Assembly (NCBI RefSeq): GCF_017094525.1 | Contig: NZ_CP064788.1 | Location: forward strand, 1,163,030 to 1,227,029 | DNA: 64,000 nucleotides | Reading direction: 5' to 3' | From: Halapricum desulfuricans | GTDB lineage: Archaea; Halobacteriota; Halobacteria; Halobacteriales; Haloarculaceae | Shown: positions 34,693 to 43,960 of the stretch, piece by piece | How positions within the stretch are numbered: the first letter of the stretch is position 1 | Layout of the letters: every line of letters begins with the position of its first letter | Position numbers and translations under genes: made by a program | The notes under the pieces: generated by a model | Databases searched by the model: none | Seen by the model: the letters and a program-made list of their open reading frames with translations, nothing else | What the model was told of the DNA's origin: nothing

Positions 34693-35433
34693 ATGACCGC
34701 TATCGAGACGACGGATCTCCGGATGGAGTTCGGGGACGTGACGGCGCTTGCGGACCTGAATCTGACTGTCGGCGACGGGGAACTGTTCGGGCTGCTGGGT
34801 CCGAACGGGTCCGGGAAGACGACGACGATCGAGATCCTGACCGGTCAGTTGCGGCCGACAAGCGGTGGCGCGACTGTCCTGGGGATCGACCCGGTCGAGG
34901 AACCGCTCGAAGTGCGGTCGCAGGTCGGCATCCTCCCCGAGCGCGAGGACCCGCCGAGTTTCCTCACGCCGCGGGAGTATCTGGAGTTCGCCGGGGAGAT
35001 CCGCGGTCTCGACGACACCGCCGACCGGATCGACGAGTGGGCGGGGAAACTTGCCTTCGAGGGGAAACTCGACACGCTGGCGACCAACCTCTCGGAGGGC
35101 GAACGCCAGCGCGTCATGCTCGCACAGGCGTTCTTCCACGAGCCGTCGCTGGTGTTCATCGACGAGCCGCTGGTCAACCTGGACCCGATCCTGCAAGAGG
35201 AGGTTAAAGACCACTTGCGGGCATACTGTGAGGCCGGCAACACGCTGTTTCTCTCGACGCACTTCGTCGACGTCGCCGAGGAGCTCTGTACACAGGTCGG
35301 CGTTCTCAGGGAAGGACGGCTGCTCGGGACGACCGACCCGCGGACCCTGTCGGAGGAGGAGTCGCTGCTTGAGTACTTCCTCGCGACGGTCGACGGCGAC
35401 GGCCCCGAGGCGGTCCCGACGACCGGGAGGTGA
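34693..35433 (+). CDS. ABC transporter ATP-binding protein
   Basis: This 246-residue ABC subunit has Walker A GPNGSGKT at 36-43, Q-loop region near QVGILPEREDPP, signature LSEGERQR, Walker B LVFIDEP and the H-loop STHFVD. The signature differs slightly from LSGGQ but is common in ABC-2-type exporters. It forms a pair with the membrane gene that overlaps its stop (GTGA). Substrate unknown. The ATG at 34693 is used; a GTG at 34669 would add eight basic residues. Confidence 0.92.
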   Translation: MTAIETTDLRMEFGDVTALADLNLTVGDGELFGLLGPNGSGKTTTIEILTGQLRPTSGGATVLGIDPVEEPLEVRSQVGILPEREDPPSFLTPREYLEFAGEIRGLDDTADRIDEWAGKLAFEGKLDTLATNLSEGERQRVMLAQAFFHEPSLVFIDEPLVNLDPILQEEVKDHLRAYCEAGNTLFLSTHFVDVAEELCTQVGVLREGRLLGTTDPRTLSEEESLLEYFLATVDGDGPEAVPTTGR

Positions 35434-36836
35434 CCATCGTGAGTCTCCTGCGCGCCATGATCGAAGAGGAGTGGCGGTTGCACGCCGACCTGTTCGGCGG
35501 CCGGCGGTTCGGCGCGTTCCCGGTCGCCGTCGCGGCGATCGCCGCCGGCGCGTTCTGGCTGCTGTCCGCGGTCGGGACGGACCCCGCGACGATCGCCGCC
35601 GGATTGCACGCCCTGGTCGGCTTTTTCGGGCTGCAGGTCGGGACGATCGGGCTCGTCGGCCGGGACGCGATGCGCGACGTGCTCGGGGACGTGACGCTTC
35701 TGGTGTTCAGTTCCCGCACGTTGCCGGTGTCGTGGCGGCGGCTGCTCGCGACGTTCGTGCTGAAGGACCTGCTGTACTATTCGGGGCTGTTCCTGGCCCC
35801 GATCGCGCTGGCGTACGCGCCGCTTGCGCTGACGGCGGGCGATGGAGCGCTGTCTGTCCCGTCGCTGTGGGTGACGCTGGCCGGCACCTTCGGGCTGGGC
35901 GTCGGGCTGAGTCTGGCGCTGGTCGGACTCGCGAGCCGGCACGGCGGACTCGCGCTGGCGGCCGTCGCGCTGGCGAGCGCTGCGGTGCTTGCAAGCGGTC
36001 TCGATCCGGTAGCGCTGACGCCGTACGGGTTCTACGCCGAGCCGACGGCCGCGGCGGCCGTGGCCGGGTTCGCGCCGGGAGCGGTCGTCGCCGTGCTGGG
36101 GATCGCCCTGTTCGAGCCCATCGAGGAGACCGATGGCCGCCAGCGGATCGGCCCGCTCTCGAGGTACGCGCGGGCAATCCCCGACGAGACGGGACTCGCC
36201 CGCCGGACGGTACTGTCGGTCGCGCGCTCGAGCGGGTCGGTCTGGAAGGTCCTCTTCTCGATGGGCGTGCTGGTCGTCGTGGTGGTCGCGTTGCTGGCCG
36301 AAATGGCTCGCGTGACCGTCCTCGATCCCCACTTCGGGCTCGCGCTCGGGACCTTCCTCGGTCTGGGCGGGTTCACGACCTACGCGTGGCTCACGCAGTT
36401 CGAAGACCCCCGCGAGATCCTGCGGTATCCGGTCGCGATCGAGCAGGTGTTCGCGAGCAAGCGACGGGCATACCTCGCGCTGGTCCTGCCGGCCGGACTG
36501 GCCTACATCGCGGTGGCGGCGCTGTGGTTACCGCCGGTCGAACTGGTCGTCGCCGCAGCGGTCTTTCCTGGCGTCGCCGTCTACGTCTTCGGGCTGACCG
36601 CGTTCGTCACCGGACTCTCCCCGACCGAGTTACTGTTCGACACGCCGCTGTTCGCGGCCTTCGGCGCGGGGCTGTCCGTCGTCGCGGTGCCGTTGCTGGT
36701 CGCGGCGCTCGCGACGACCGCGGCACCGACGCTCACCGTCGCTGTCGGAGTCGGTATTCCGGTGCTTTCGGGACTGGTCGGGTTCGCGCTGACCCGGCGT
36801 GCAGGGCCGCGATGGGAGCGGAAACTTCGACAGTGA
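35430..36836 (+). CDS. ABC transporter permease-like membrane protein
   Basis: This 468-residue protein with about twelve hydrophobic segments starts at a GTG overlapping the stop codon of the ABC ATPase gene. The overlap and shared direction make it the permease partner. It is of the type that spans the membrane many times without a substrate-binding domain. A GTG nine bases further in (MSLLRAMIEEEW) is an alternative start that resembles related proteins. Specificity cannot be told. It converges with dnaJ across a strong palindrome. Confidence 0.82.
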   Translation: MTIVSLLRAMIEEEWRLHADLFGGRRFGAFPVAVAAIAAGAFWLLSAVGTDPATIAAGLHALVGFFGLQVGTIGLVGRDAMRDVLGDVTLLVFSSRTLPVSWRRLLATFVLKDLLYYSGLFLAPIALAYAPLALTAGDGALSVPSLWVTLAGTFGLGVGLSLALVGLASRHGGLALAAVALASAAVLASGLDPVALTPYGFYAEPTAAAAVAGFAPGAVVAVLGIALFEPIEETDGRQRIGPLSRYARAIPDETGLARRTVLSVARSSGSVWKVLFSMGVLVVVVVALLAEMARVTVLDPHFGLALGTFLGLGGFTTYAWLTQFEDPREILRYPVAIEQVFASKRRAYLALVLPAGLAYIAVAALWLPPVELVVAAAVFPGVAVYVFGLTAFVTGLSPTELLFDTPLFAAFGAGLSVVAVPLLVAALATTAAPTLTVAVGVGIPVLSGLVGFALTRRAGPRWERKLRQ

Positions 36837-36860
36837 GCGAGCAGAGATGTGGCCGGCCTC

Positions 36861-36940
36861 ATACTGCCGGCTGTAACAAACTGAAGGAATTCGCCACTCC
36901 GGGGTGGCGAATATCTTTACGAACTTACAGCCGGCAGTAT
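36861..36940. repeat. 80-bp nested perfect palindrome between convergent genes
   Basis: Outer arms of 16 bases (ATACTGCCGGCTGTAA at 36861-36876 and its complement at 36925-36940) enclose a second hairpin with 9-base arms ATTCGCCAC (36889-36897) and GTGGCGAAT (36904-36912). The element ends exactly at the dnaJ stop codon and lies 24 bases beyond the permease stop. It could end transcription from both sides. Its form, with short perfect arms and an inner hairpin, also fits a small mobile palindrome. Confidence 0.75.
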
Positions 36941-38091
36941 CAGATAGAGTTCTTCAGTTTCTCGAAAAAGCCCTGCTCGACGTCGATGTCCTCGTCGCTG
37001 GCCTCGGCGAACGCCTCCAGAGCCTCGCGCTGGTCGTCGTTGAGTTGCTCGGGCGTGTACACCTGGACGGTCACGTAGAGGTCGCCGTTCCCGCGCCGGC
37101 GCAGGCGTGGCATCCCCTTGCCCTCGAGGCGGAACGTCTCACCGCTCTGGGTGCCCGACGGGACCTCTAACTCGACGGCGCCGTCGAGCGTCTCCACCTC
37201 GATCGTGTCGCCGAAGACCGCCTGCGGGAACGAGAGCGGCTCGCGCCGCCGGAGGTCGTCGCCGTCGCGTTCGAACTCGGGGTGATCGCGGATCGAGACG
37301 TCGATCAGCAGGTCGCCGTTCGGCCCGCCGTTCTCGCCGGGCGCGCCCTCCCGCTCCATCCGGAGCGTCTGGCCGTCCTGAATGCCGGCGGGGATCTCGA
37401 CGGTCAGCGTCGCCTCGTTGCGGACGACGCCGTCGCCGCCGCAGGTCGAGCAGGTCTCCTCGTAGAGGGTTCCCTCGCCGCCACAGCGACGGCAGGTCGT
37501 CGTCTGCTGGACGCGCCCCATCGGCGTCTGCTGGACCTGCGTGACCTGGCCGCGCCCGTTGCACTCCGGGCAGGTCCGGCTGTCCGCGTCCGGCGGGTGG
37601 CCGCTGCCGTCGCAGTCCGGACAGGTCTCGGGCCGACGGACCGTCACCTGTTTTTCGGCTCCCTCGTAGGCCTCCTCGAGGTCGATCTCGAGTGTGGTTT
37701 TCAGGTCCTGGCCCTGCCGCGGCCGGTCGCTGCCGCCACGACGCCGGCGACCGCCGCCGAAGAACTGATCGAAGATGTCCTCCATGTTGAACCCGCCGCC
37801 GAACGGGTCGCCGCCGCGGCCGCCGCGACCGCCGGGGCCGTCGCCGTCGAAACCGCCCCGCTTTTCGGCCTGCTCGAAGCGCTCGTGGCCCATCTGGTCG
37901 TAGGCGCGTCGCTTCTCCTCGTCTGTCAGGACCTCCTTCGCTTTCTTGACCTGCTTGAACTTCTCCTCGGCGTCGGGGTCGTCGCTCACGTCGGGGTGGT
38001 ACTCGCGGGCCTTCTCTCGGTAGGCCTCCTGAATCTCCTCCTCGCTGGCGTCGCGCGAGACGCCGAGTATCTCGTAGAAATCCTCGCTCAT
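36940..38091 (-). CDS. dnaJ: Chaperone DnaJ
   Basis: This 383-residue type I Hsp40 has a J-domain (1-66, HPD at about 32-34), a Gly/Phe-rich stretch (75-125), a zinc domain with four CxxCxGxG-like repeats (CPDCDGSG, CPECNGRG, CRRCGGEG, CSTCGGDG) and two substrate-binding beta domains. It delivers unfolded proteins to DnaK and stimulates its ATPase. DnaK and GrpE are not in the window. Its start is 111 bases from the divergent uS10 gene. Confidence 0.95.
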   Translation of the reverse strand: MSEDFYEILGVSRDASEEEIQEAYREKAREYHPDVSDDPDAEEKFKQVKKAKEVLTDEEKRRAYDQMGHERFEQAEKRGGFDGDGPGGRGGRGGDPFGGGFNMEDIFDQFFGGGRRRRGGSDRPRQGQDLKTTLEIDLEEAYEGAEKQVTVRRPETCPDCDGSGHPPDADSRTCPECNGRGQVTQVQQTPMGRVQQTTTCRRCGGEGTLYEETCSTCGGDGVVRNEATLTVEIPAGIQDGQTLRMEREGAPGENGGPNGDLLIDVSIRDHPEFERDGDDLRRREPLSFPQAVFGDTIEVETLDGAVELEVPSGTQSGETFRLEGKGMPRLRRRGNGDLYVTVQVYTPEQLNDDQREALEAFAEASDEDIDVEQGFFEKLKNSI

Positions 38092-38202
38092 TCGTTACTG
38101 CTGGATAATCGGTTGAGACACTTCAAAAGCCCGGGTCCGGTCGATCGGTCGCCCGCGGGATGAACGCGCTTTTACCTTCCGGCGACCCACCCACGGGCAG
38201 GA

Positions 38203-38535
38203 ATGCCCTTCGTCACGAAACTCACCTTCGAGAGCGGGGATCGCCACCGCCTCGAGGACGTCGTCGAGGAGATCAAGACCGACGCCGCGCGCAAGGGCGT
38301 CGAACACAAGGGGCCGCATCCACAGCCGCCCGAAAACGTCCGCGTCCCCCAGTCGAAGACGCTGCTCGATACGGGCGGCGAGTTCGACGCCTGGGACTAC
38401 ACCGTCTACACCAGAACGATCGAGATCGTCGGCCACGACGAATTCGCCCGATCGGTCGCCGGCCGTGACGTGCCCGACGCGATCTCGGTCGGCGTCGAGG
38501 TCGAACAGCAGCGGGGACAGGGACACAAAAACTAG
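38203..38535 (+). CDS. uS10-like protein
   Basis: This 110-residue protein has the uS10 ferredoxin-like fold markers: FVTKLTFESGDRHRLEDVVEEI at the start (first strand and helix), HPQPPENVRVPQSK in the RNA-binding loop, and WDYTVYTRTIEIVGHDEF. Archaea carry a canonical S10 next to elongation factor 1-alpha; this copy sits beside dnaJ and is a paralog (uS10/mL48 type) of uncertain role. The acidic EVEQQRGQ tail is short. It may be extra-ribosomal. Confidence 0.85.
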   Translation: MPFVTKLTFESGDRHRLEDVVEEIKTDAARKGVEHKGPHPQPPENVRVPQSKTLLDTGGEFDAWDYTVYTRTIEIVGHDEFARSVAGRDVPDAISVGVEVEQQRGQGHKN

Positions 38536-38611
38536 TCGACGGCGCGTTTCGACCGCGGCCATCGTTGCAGCCGTCTAAAGACCTTTCACGATTCCGGTAG
38601 TATCGGTAGAC

Positions 38612-39184
38612 ATGACGAACGTACTCGTCGTCGGCGGCGGTCCCGCCGGACTGAGCGCGGCACTGTTCACACAGAAGAACGGTCTCGAGACGACAGTCTT
38701 CGACACCGACGGCACCTGGATGCACAAGGCCCACCTGTTCAACTACCCGGGCATCGGCTCCCAGGACGGCTCGGCGTACATGGAGACGCTCCGAACGCAG
38801 GTCGACAGCTTCGGCGTCGAACACCTCCAGCAGGAGGTCACCGACGTCGCGGCGACCGACGATGGGTTCACTGTCACGACCGAGGAGGGCGACCACGAGG
38901 GGTCGTATCTGGTCCTCGCGACGGGCGCGGACCGCGACCTCGCGGACGCGCTGGGCTGTGCCTTCGACGGCGACCTCGTTGAGGTCGACCTGTCGATGGA
39001 GACCAGCGTCGACGACGCCTACGCGACCGGGGCGATGGTCCGCGCCGAGGAGTGGCAGGCGATCATCTCCGCCGGTGACGGGGCCGCGGCGGCGCTGAAC
39101 ATCCTCTCGAAGGAGAAGGGTGAACACTACCACGACTTCGACGTGCCCGCCGACGCGGCCGCGACGTTCGGCCCCGAAGAATAG
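38612..39184 (+). CDS. Short FAD-binding thioredoxin reductase-like protein
   Basis: The 190 residues include a GxGxxG FAD-binding start (VLVVGGGPAGLSAALF), a FAD-contact motif YLVLATGAD and a C-terminal YATGAM segment like the flavin-binding end of thioredoxin reductases. The NADPH domain and the CxxC redox pair are absent; a full enzyme has about 310 residues. Such single-domain proteins are common in haloarchaea. They may act with a separate redox partner or as a flavin carrier. The activity is unknown. Confidence 0.8.
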   Translation: MTNVLVVGGGPAGLSAALFTQKNGLETTVFDTDGTWMHKAHLFNYPGIGSQDGSAYMETLRTQVDSFGVEHLQQEVTDVAATDDGFTVTTEEGDHEGSYLVLATGADRDLADALGCAFDGDLVEVDLSMETSVDDAYATGAMVRAEEWQAIISAGDGAAAALNILSKEKGEHYHDFDVPADAAATFGPEE

Positions 39185-39234
39185 GCGCAGCCGACAGCGC
39201 GGCTGTTTTGACTCTCCGTCGTGTACGTCCGGGC

Positions 39235-39942
39235 ATGAAGATCCGCGGCGAGCGCGAGTGCCAGTCCTGTGGCGCGCGGTGGTCGTACTACGAGACGGGG
39301 TCGATCACGTGTCCGGAGTGTGGGAGCGTGCGGAGCGTCGGCGTCGACGAACGTACCGAACACACCGACAACCCCGCGGACCTCGACCTCGCTTCGATCG
39401 TGGACAACCTCGACGCCGAACCGATCGACCGCGTCGCCGAGCGCGCCGTCGAGCAGTGTCGCGAATACGTCAGACAGCGGGGATTCATCCGCGGTGGCGA
39501 ATTACGCCAACTCGACACGGAGTTCGTTATGGCTGTCGAACTCCAGTATATCGCGAGCGAGATCGCCCGCTCGATGCGTGTCACCGAGGACGAACAGCAG
39601 TATTTCCTCTCGCTTGTTCGGGGTCTCACCGACGGGGACCGACCCGATCCCGAGGCAGTCCCCGACTCGCTCGCCGCCGCGCGGGGACTCGCGATCGCCG
39701 CGATCATCGACGCCTATCGTCGGGATCTGACGCGACATCTCTCCGAACACCCGGACAGTGAGACGCGCACGACGATGGGTCGGTTCGTCGACCACCGCAA
39801 GCGGATCGAGGCCCTGGACGGATCGATCCCACCGGAAAACGCCGAGGCGATTCTGGACGGACTGATCGCGCTCAGCAAGTACGCCACGGGCGATCAGTCG
39901 GCGCTCGAAACCGCGCGCGATCGCCTCGACGGTCTCGACTGA
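39235..39942 (+). CDS. Zinc-ribbon protein (DUF7117-like)
   Basis: This 235-residue protein starts with a zinc ribbon, CQSCGARW at about residues 8-15 and CPECGSV at about 26-32, like TFIIB- or transcription-type ribbons. An all-helical acidic body follows, with no motif I recognise. It may bind RNA or a protein complex; nothing in the neighbourhood narrows this down, since the upstream flavoprotein and folD downstream are unrelated. Family named from memory of haloarchaeal annotations, with moderate certainty. Confidence 0.7.
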   Translation: MKIRGERECQSCGARWSYYETGSITCPECGSVRSVGVDERTEHTDNPADLDLASIVDNLDAEPIDRVAERAVEQCREYVRQRGFIRGGELRQLDTEFVMAVELQYIASEIARSMRVTEDEQQYFLSLVRGLTDGDRPDPEAVPDSLAAARGLAIAAIIDAYRRDLTRHLSEHPDSETRTTMGRFVDHRKRIEALDGSIPPENAEAILDGLIALSKYATGDQSALETARDRLDGLD

Positions 39943-39961
39943 TGGTTGCTACCCCGTTCGC

Positions 39962-40855
39962 TCAGGGCAGTTCGATCTCTACGTCGGCCCGGCTGCCGGC
40001 TGCCTTGACCGTGTTGTACAGCAGCATCGCGCGGGTCATCGGCCCGACGCCGCCCGGGACCGGCGTGATCGCGCTGGCTTTCTCCTTCGCGCTCTCGAAG
40101 TCGACGTCGCCGACCAGCTCGTAGCCTTTCTCAGTATCGGCGTCCACGCGGTTGATCCCCACGTCGATGACGACGGCCCCTTCCGAGAGCATCGACCCGT
40201 CGATCATCTCGGGGACGCCGGCCGCCGCGACGACGATATCGGCCGCTCTGGTCTTGGCCGCGAGGTCCTCGGTTCGGGAGTGACAGACTGTCGTCGTCGC
40301 GTTCCCACCGGGCGCTTTCTGGATGAACAGGTTCGCCATCGGCTTGCCGACGATGTCCGATCGACCAACGACGACCGCGTCTTTCCCTTCGGTGTCCACG
40401 TCAGCGGCCTCAAGCAGTTTCTGGATCCCGTGTGGCGTGCAGGGCTTGTATCGGGCGTCGCCCGCGACGAGTCGGCCGACGTTTTCGGGATGGAACCCGT
40501 CGACGTCCTTCATCGGATCGATCGCGCGCAGGACCGCACGCTTGTCGACGTGATCGGGGACGGGCATCTGGACGAGGATGCCATCGACATCGTCGTCGGC
40601 GTTCAAATCATCGACCGTCTCGAACAGTTCCTCGGCGGGCGCGTCGGGGTCGATCTCGACGTCGATCGCCTCGATGCCGACTTCCTCGCAGTCGTCCTGT
40701 TTCATCGAGACGTAGGTCTCGCTGGCCGGATCGTCGCTCATTAGGACCGTCGCAAGGGTCGGCGTCGTCCCCTCGGCTTCGAGCGTTTCTATCGAATCGC
40801 GCAACTCGTCCCGGATCCGCTGGGCGACGGCGTTACCGTCGATGACGTGTGTCAT
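39962..40855 (-). CDS. folD: Methylenetetrahydrofolate dehydrogenase/cyclohydrolase
   Basis: This 297-residue bifunctional enzyme interconverts 5,10-methylene-, methenyl- and 10-formyl-tetrahydrofolate. Visible motifs are YVSMKQDDCEEVGI (with the catalytic Lys), the substrate loop ILVQMPVPDHV, and the NADP-binding VVGRSDIVGKPMANL and PGGVGPMTRAMLLYNTV regions. It closes one-carbon flow together with glyA, encoded 2 kb away on the same strand. The start at ATG 40855 is supported by the MTHVIDGNAVAQRI opening. Confidence 0.94.
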   Translation of the reverse strand: MTHVIDGNAVAQRIRDELRDSIETLEAEGTTPTLATVLMSDDPASETYVSMKQDDCEEVGIEAIDVEIDPDAPAEELFETVDDLNADDDVDGILVQMPVPDHVDKRAVLRAIDPMKDVDGFHPENVGRLVAGDARYKPCTPHGIQKLLEAADVDTEGKDAVVVGRSDIVGKPMANLFIQKAPGGNATTTVCHSRTEDLAAKTRAADIVVAAAGVPEMIDGSMLSEGAVVIDVGINRVDADTEKGYELVGDVDFESAKEKASAITPVPGGVGPMTRAMLLYNTVKAAGSRADVEIELP

Positions 40856-40894
40856 TACGTGGAATGGCTCGCCCGCGGGACAAAAGGCTCACTA

Positions 40895-41845
40895 TCAGAA
40901 GCCGCGCTGGTCGAACGTCTCCGAGAGCCGCTCGACCTCCTCGGCGTCGACCGTCGCGAGCGGGCCGGGAATCGTCCGGGCGAGCGACGCCGTCGCGACG
41001 GCGTTCGAGAGCGCCTCGTCCGGTTCCTCGCCGTCCAGCAGCGCCGCGAGGAAGGCACCGACGAACGCGTCGTGCTGTCCGGTCTCGTCGACGGTATCGG
41101 TCTCGATCGCGTCACGGTCGTGAATGACGCCGTCGTGATAGACGAGCGCCCCGTGTTCGCTGCGGGTGAGCACGACCATCCGAAAGTCCCACTCGGCGGC
41201 CACGGACGGGGCGAGCTCTCTCGCCTGCCCGCTCCGATCGAGGACGTCCCGCACGTCGTCTTCGGACGCGAACAGGATATCGACCGCGTCGAAAACGTCG
41301 GTCAGCGTGTCCCTGGCGTCTCCGCTCGACCACAGTTCCGGCCGGTAGTCGAGGTCGAGCGCGGACGCGGCCTCTCCGCCGCTACCGGCCCGCAACACGG
41401 CTTCGCCGGTTTCGACCGCCGTCTCCGAGAGCGCGAACGTACTGCCGCCGACGAAGACGCTCGAGGCGGACCGGATCAACTCCATGTCGAGGTCCCCTGG
41501 CGTCATCGTCGCGGCCGCCGCACCCTCCCGATCGTCGATCCGGACACGATCGCGGGGATCACGCGGCGGTTCGTAGAAGGACAGTCCCTGTCGCCCCGCC
41601 TCGCTCCAGCCGACGCGCGTCTCGATCCCGTGTTCGTGGAGTTCCGAGACGACGCGCCGCCCGAGCGGCGTGTCCGAGAGCTTCGACAGCCAGACCACGT
41701 CGGTCCCGAACCGACTGGCTGCGACGGCCACGTTGCTCTCCGTCCCGGTCGCGTGCATCCTGACGTCCGTGGCCGTTTCGAGTCGCTCGTTACTCCTCGG
41801 AGATAGCCGAAGCGACGTGTCCCCAACAGTCACCAGTTCGACCAT
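40895..41845 (-). CDS. kdgK: PfkB-family sugar kinase (likely 2-keto-3-deoxygluconate kinase)
   Basis: The 316-residue kinase has the PfkB opening and sugar-binding G-x-x-S-N-V-A-V-A stretch (TGTESNVAVAASRFG). In the second signature the usual D-T-x-G-A-G-D is replaced by DTVDETGQHDAF, with GQHD where GAGD normally stands; the catalytic Asp is kept. This GQHD form is what I recall from haloarchaeal KDG kinases, which phosphorylate the product of the semi-phosphorylative Entner-Doudoroff route. The substrate call is inferred. It ends directly ahead of folD on the same strand. Confidence 0.78.
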   Translation of the reverse strand: MVELVTVGDTSLRLSPRSNERLETATDVRMHATGTESNVAVAASRFGTDVVWLSKLSDTPLGRRVVSELHEHGIETRVGWSEAGRQGLSFYEPPRDPRDRVRIDDREGAAAATMTPGDLDMELIRSASSVFVGGSTFALSETAVETGEAVLRAGSGGEAASALDLDYRPELWSSGDARDTLTDVFDAVDILFASEDDVRDVLDRSGQARELAPSVAAEWDFRMVVLTRSEHGALVYHDGVIHDRDAIETDTVDETGQHDAFVGAFLAALLDGEEPDEALSNAVATASLARTIPGPLATVDAEEVERLSETFDQRGF

Positions 41846-41895
41846 ATCGGGCTATCACGATGGAGGGGCTTAGATGTACTGTCGAACTGGGGGTG

Positions 41896-42603
41896 TCATA
41901 CGTCGGGCCCTTCCTCTGCGACGATTCCGGGCGCGTTGCTCGCGACGACGATGATCTCCTCGGTGATGTCTTCCATCTGGTTGGCCAACTCGTCGAACAG
42001 GATCGCGAACTCCCGGTACATCAGCGGCTGGTCGATCGTCTCGTCTTCGAACGCGGTGGCGATCACCTCGTTGCGGAGCTCGTCACATCGGCTCTCCATG
42101 TTCCGGATCTCCTGTATCTCCTCGGTCAGCGAGTCCGAGGCCTCGTAGGTGCCGAGGTCGTGGACGAACCGCTCGATGACCTCCTCGAGTACGGCGGTCG
42201 TGTCCGCGACTTCCGCGGCCATCTCCTGCAGCCCTTCGAAACACGCGTTGTCGTGGGGCGGTCGCATCATATCGAGCTCGTGAGCGATCCGTTCGGTGAC
42301 GTTCACGACGACGTCGACGGTCCGGTAGAACTCGACCAGCGCCGACTGGTTGTAGTTGATCCGCGTGTTGAGTTTCCCCATGTCGATGGGATCGGCGTTG
42401 GTGATCAGCGCGACGATCGTCAGATTGCGGTCGTCACACTCGCTTTCGAGATTTTCGATCGCCGTGATGGTCTCGCTGTAATCGTCGCCGGCGGCGTACT
42501 GATCGAGTAGTTCCGGCAGGAGATCGATGCCCGCCTTGAAACTCTCGAGGTACGCGTCGGTATGCGATTCGAGTTGCTGGCTGAAGCTGCTGCCCGCGGT
42601 CAT
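41896..42603 (-). CDS. DUF47/PhoU-like helical protein
   Basis: This 235-residue all-helical acidic protein has heptad-rich stretches and scattered D/E-x-x-x-[DEH] metal-type positions (SECDDRNLT and ESRCDELRNE in mirrored positions, suggesting an internal duplication of about 110 residues). The fold matches DUF47/PhoU-like proteins, some of which act with phosphate transporters or as metal-bound regulators. No phosphate transport gene is next to it. Its start is 88 bases from the glyA stop, on the same strand. Confidence 0.75.
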   Translation of the reverse strand: MTAGSSFSQQLESHTDAYLESFKAGIDLLPELLDQYAAGDDYSETITAIENLESECDDRNLTIVALITNADPIDMGKLNTRINYNQSALVEFYRTVDVVVNVTERIAHELDMMRPPHDNACFEGLQEMAAEVADTTAVLEEVIERFVHDLGTYEASDSLTEEIQEIRNMESRCDELRNEVIATAFEDETIDQPLMYREFAILFDELANQMEDITEEIIVVASNAPGIVAEEGPDV

Positions 42604-42691
42604 GAACCAAGCAACGGCGGGCGCGACTAAAGAGTATTCGGCTGGGGCTCCGCCACGACTGGCCTTCGAAGCGCCGAAGTCACGGCACGAA

Positions 42692-43960
42692 TCACTCGTA
42701 CAGCGGTTCTTCGTCGTCGTACAGCGGGTATTCGTCGGTGAGTGCCGCGACGCGTTCGCTGACCTCGGCGACGAGATCGTCGTCTTCAGGCGCGTCGACG
42801 ACCTCGTAGATCAGGTCGGCGACTTCGCGGCAGGCGTCCTCGTCGAACCCACGAGTCGTGAGCGCGGGCGTACCGGCGCGAATGCCCGAGGGGTTGAACG
42901 CCGAACGCGTCTCGCCGGGGACGGTGTTCGCGTTGAGGACGATCCCGGCTTCCTCGAGAGCCTCCTCGACTTCCTTGCCGGTCGTGTCGGGATGGGACGG
43001 CCGGAGGTCCACGAGCACGAGGTGGTTGTCGGTACCGCCCGAGACCAGTTCCAGCCCATGCTCCTGCAGGCGATCGGCCAGCGCCTTCGCGTTGGCGACG
43101 GTCTGTTCGGCGTACGCCTCGAAGGAGGGCTCCAGCGCTTCCCTGAATCCGACGGCTTTGCCCGCGATGTTGTGCATCAGCGGGCCGCCCTGACTGCCGG
43201 GGAACACCGCCGAGTCGATGTCGTCGGCGTACTCCTCGTCGCACATGATGATGCCGCCCCGCCCCGAGCGGATCGTCTTGTGGGTCGATCCGGTGACGAA
43301 GTCGGCGACACCGACCGGCGAACTGTGGACGCCAGCGGCCACGAGACCGGTGATGTGCGCGATATCGGCGAGGTGGTAGGCGTCGACGTCGTCGGCCACC
43401 GCCTGAATGCGTTCCCACTCGACCTCGCGCGGATACGCGGAGTAGCCGGAGACGATGATGTCCGGGTCGAACTCGGCGGCGTGATCGGCCAGCCCTTCGT
43501 AGTCGATGTAGCCCGTCTCCTCGTCGACCTTGTACTGTTCGACCTCGTAGACCTGCCCGGCGAAGTTCGCCGGGTGGCCGTGGCTGAGGTGGCCCCCGTG
43601 AGTGAGATCCAGCGAGAGGATCCTGTCACCGGGTTCGAGCATCGCCAGATAGACGCCCATGTTGGCCTGACTGCCGGAGTGTGGCTGGACGTTGACGTGC
43701 TCTGCGCCCCACAGCTCTTTCGCGCGGTCGATCGCCAGCTGCTCGATCTCGTCGGCGTACTCACAGCCGCCGTAGTACCGCGAACCGGGGTACCCCTCGG
43801 CGTACTTGTTGGTCAGGACCGAACTCTGCGCTTCGAGGACGGCCTCACTGACGTGGTTCTCGCTGGCGATCATCGCCAGCGTCTCGTTTTGCCGCTCGAC
43901 TTCGCCCGAGAGTGCCGCCGCGACTTCCGGATCGATCGCTCTGACCGCGTCGTAATCCAT
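42692..43960 (-). CDS. glyA: Serine hydroxymethyltransferase
   Basis: The 422-residue PLP enzyme converts serine and tetrahydrofolate to glycine and methylene-THF. The signature TGSTHKTIRSGRGG holds the PLP lysine. Other motifs are NKYAEGYPGSRYYGG, PHSGSQANMGVY and LDLTHGGHLSHGH. Start 43960 (MDYDAVRAIDPEV) was chosen over the longer frame to 44023 because that extension is basic and low in acidic residues. Together with folD it covers one-carbon supply. Upstream lies a long gene-free gap. Confidence 0.95.
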   Translation of the reverse strand: MDYDAVRAIDPEVAAALSGEVERQNETLAMIASENHVSEAVLEAQSSVLTNKYAEGYPGSRYYGGCEYADEIEQLAIDRAKELWGAEHVNVQPHSGSQANMGVYLAMLEPGDRILSLDLTHGGHLSHGHPANFAGQVYEVEQYKVDEETGYIDYEGLADHAAEFDPDIIVSGYSAYPREVEWERIQAVADDVDAYHLADIAHITGLVAAGVHSSPVGVADFVTGSTHKTIRSGRGGIIMCDEEYADDIDSAVFPGSQGGPLMHNIAGKAVGFREALEPSFEAYAEQTVANAKALADRLQEHGLELVSGGTDNHLVLVDLRPSHPDTTGKEVEEALEEAGIVLNANTVPGETRSAFNPSGIRAGTPALTTRGFDEDACREVADLIYEVVDAPEDDDLVAEVSERVAALTDEYPLYDDEEPLYE

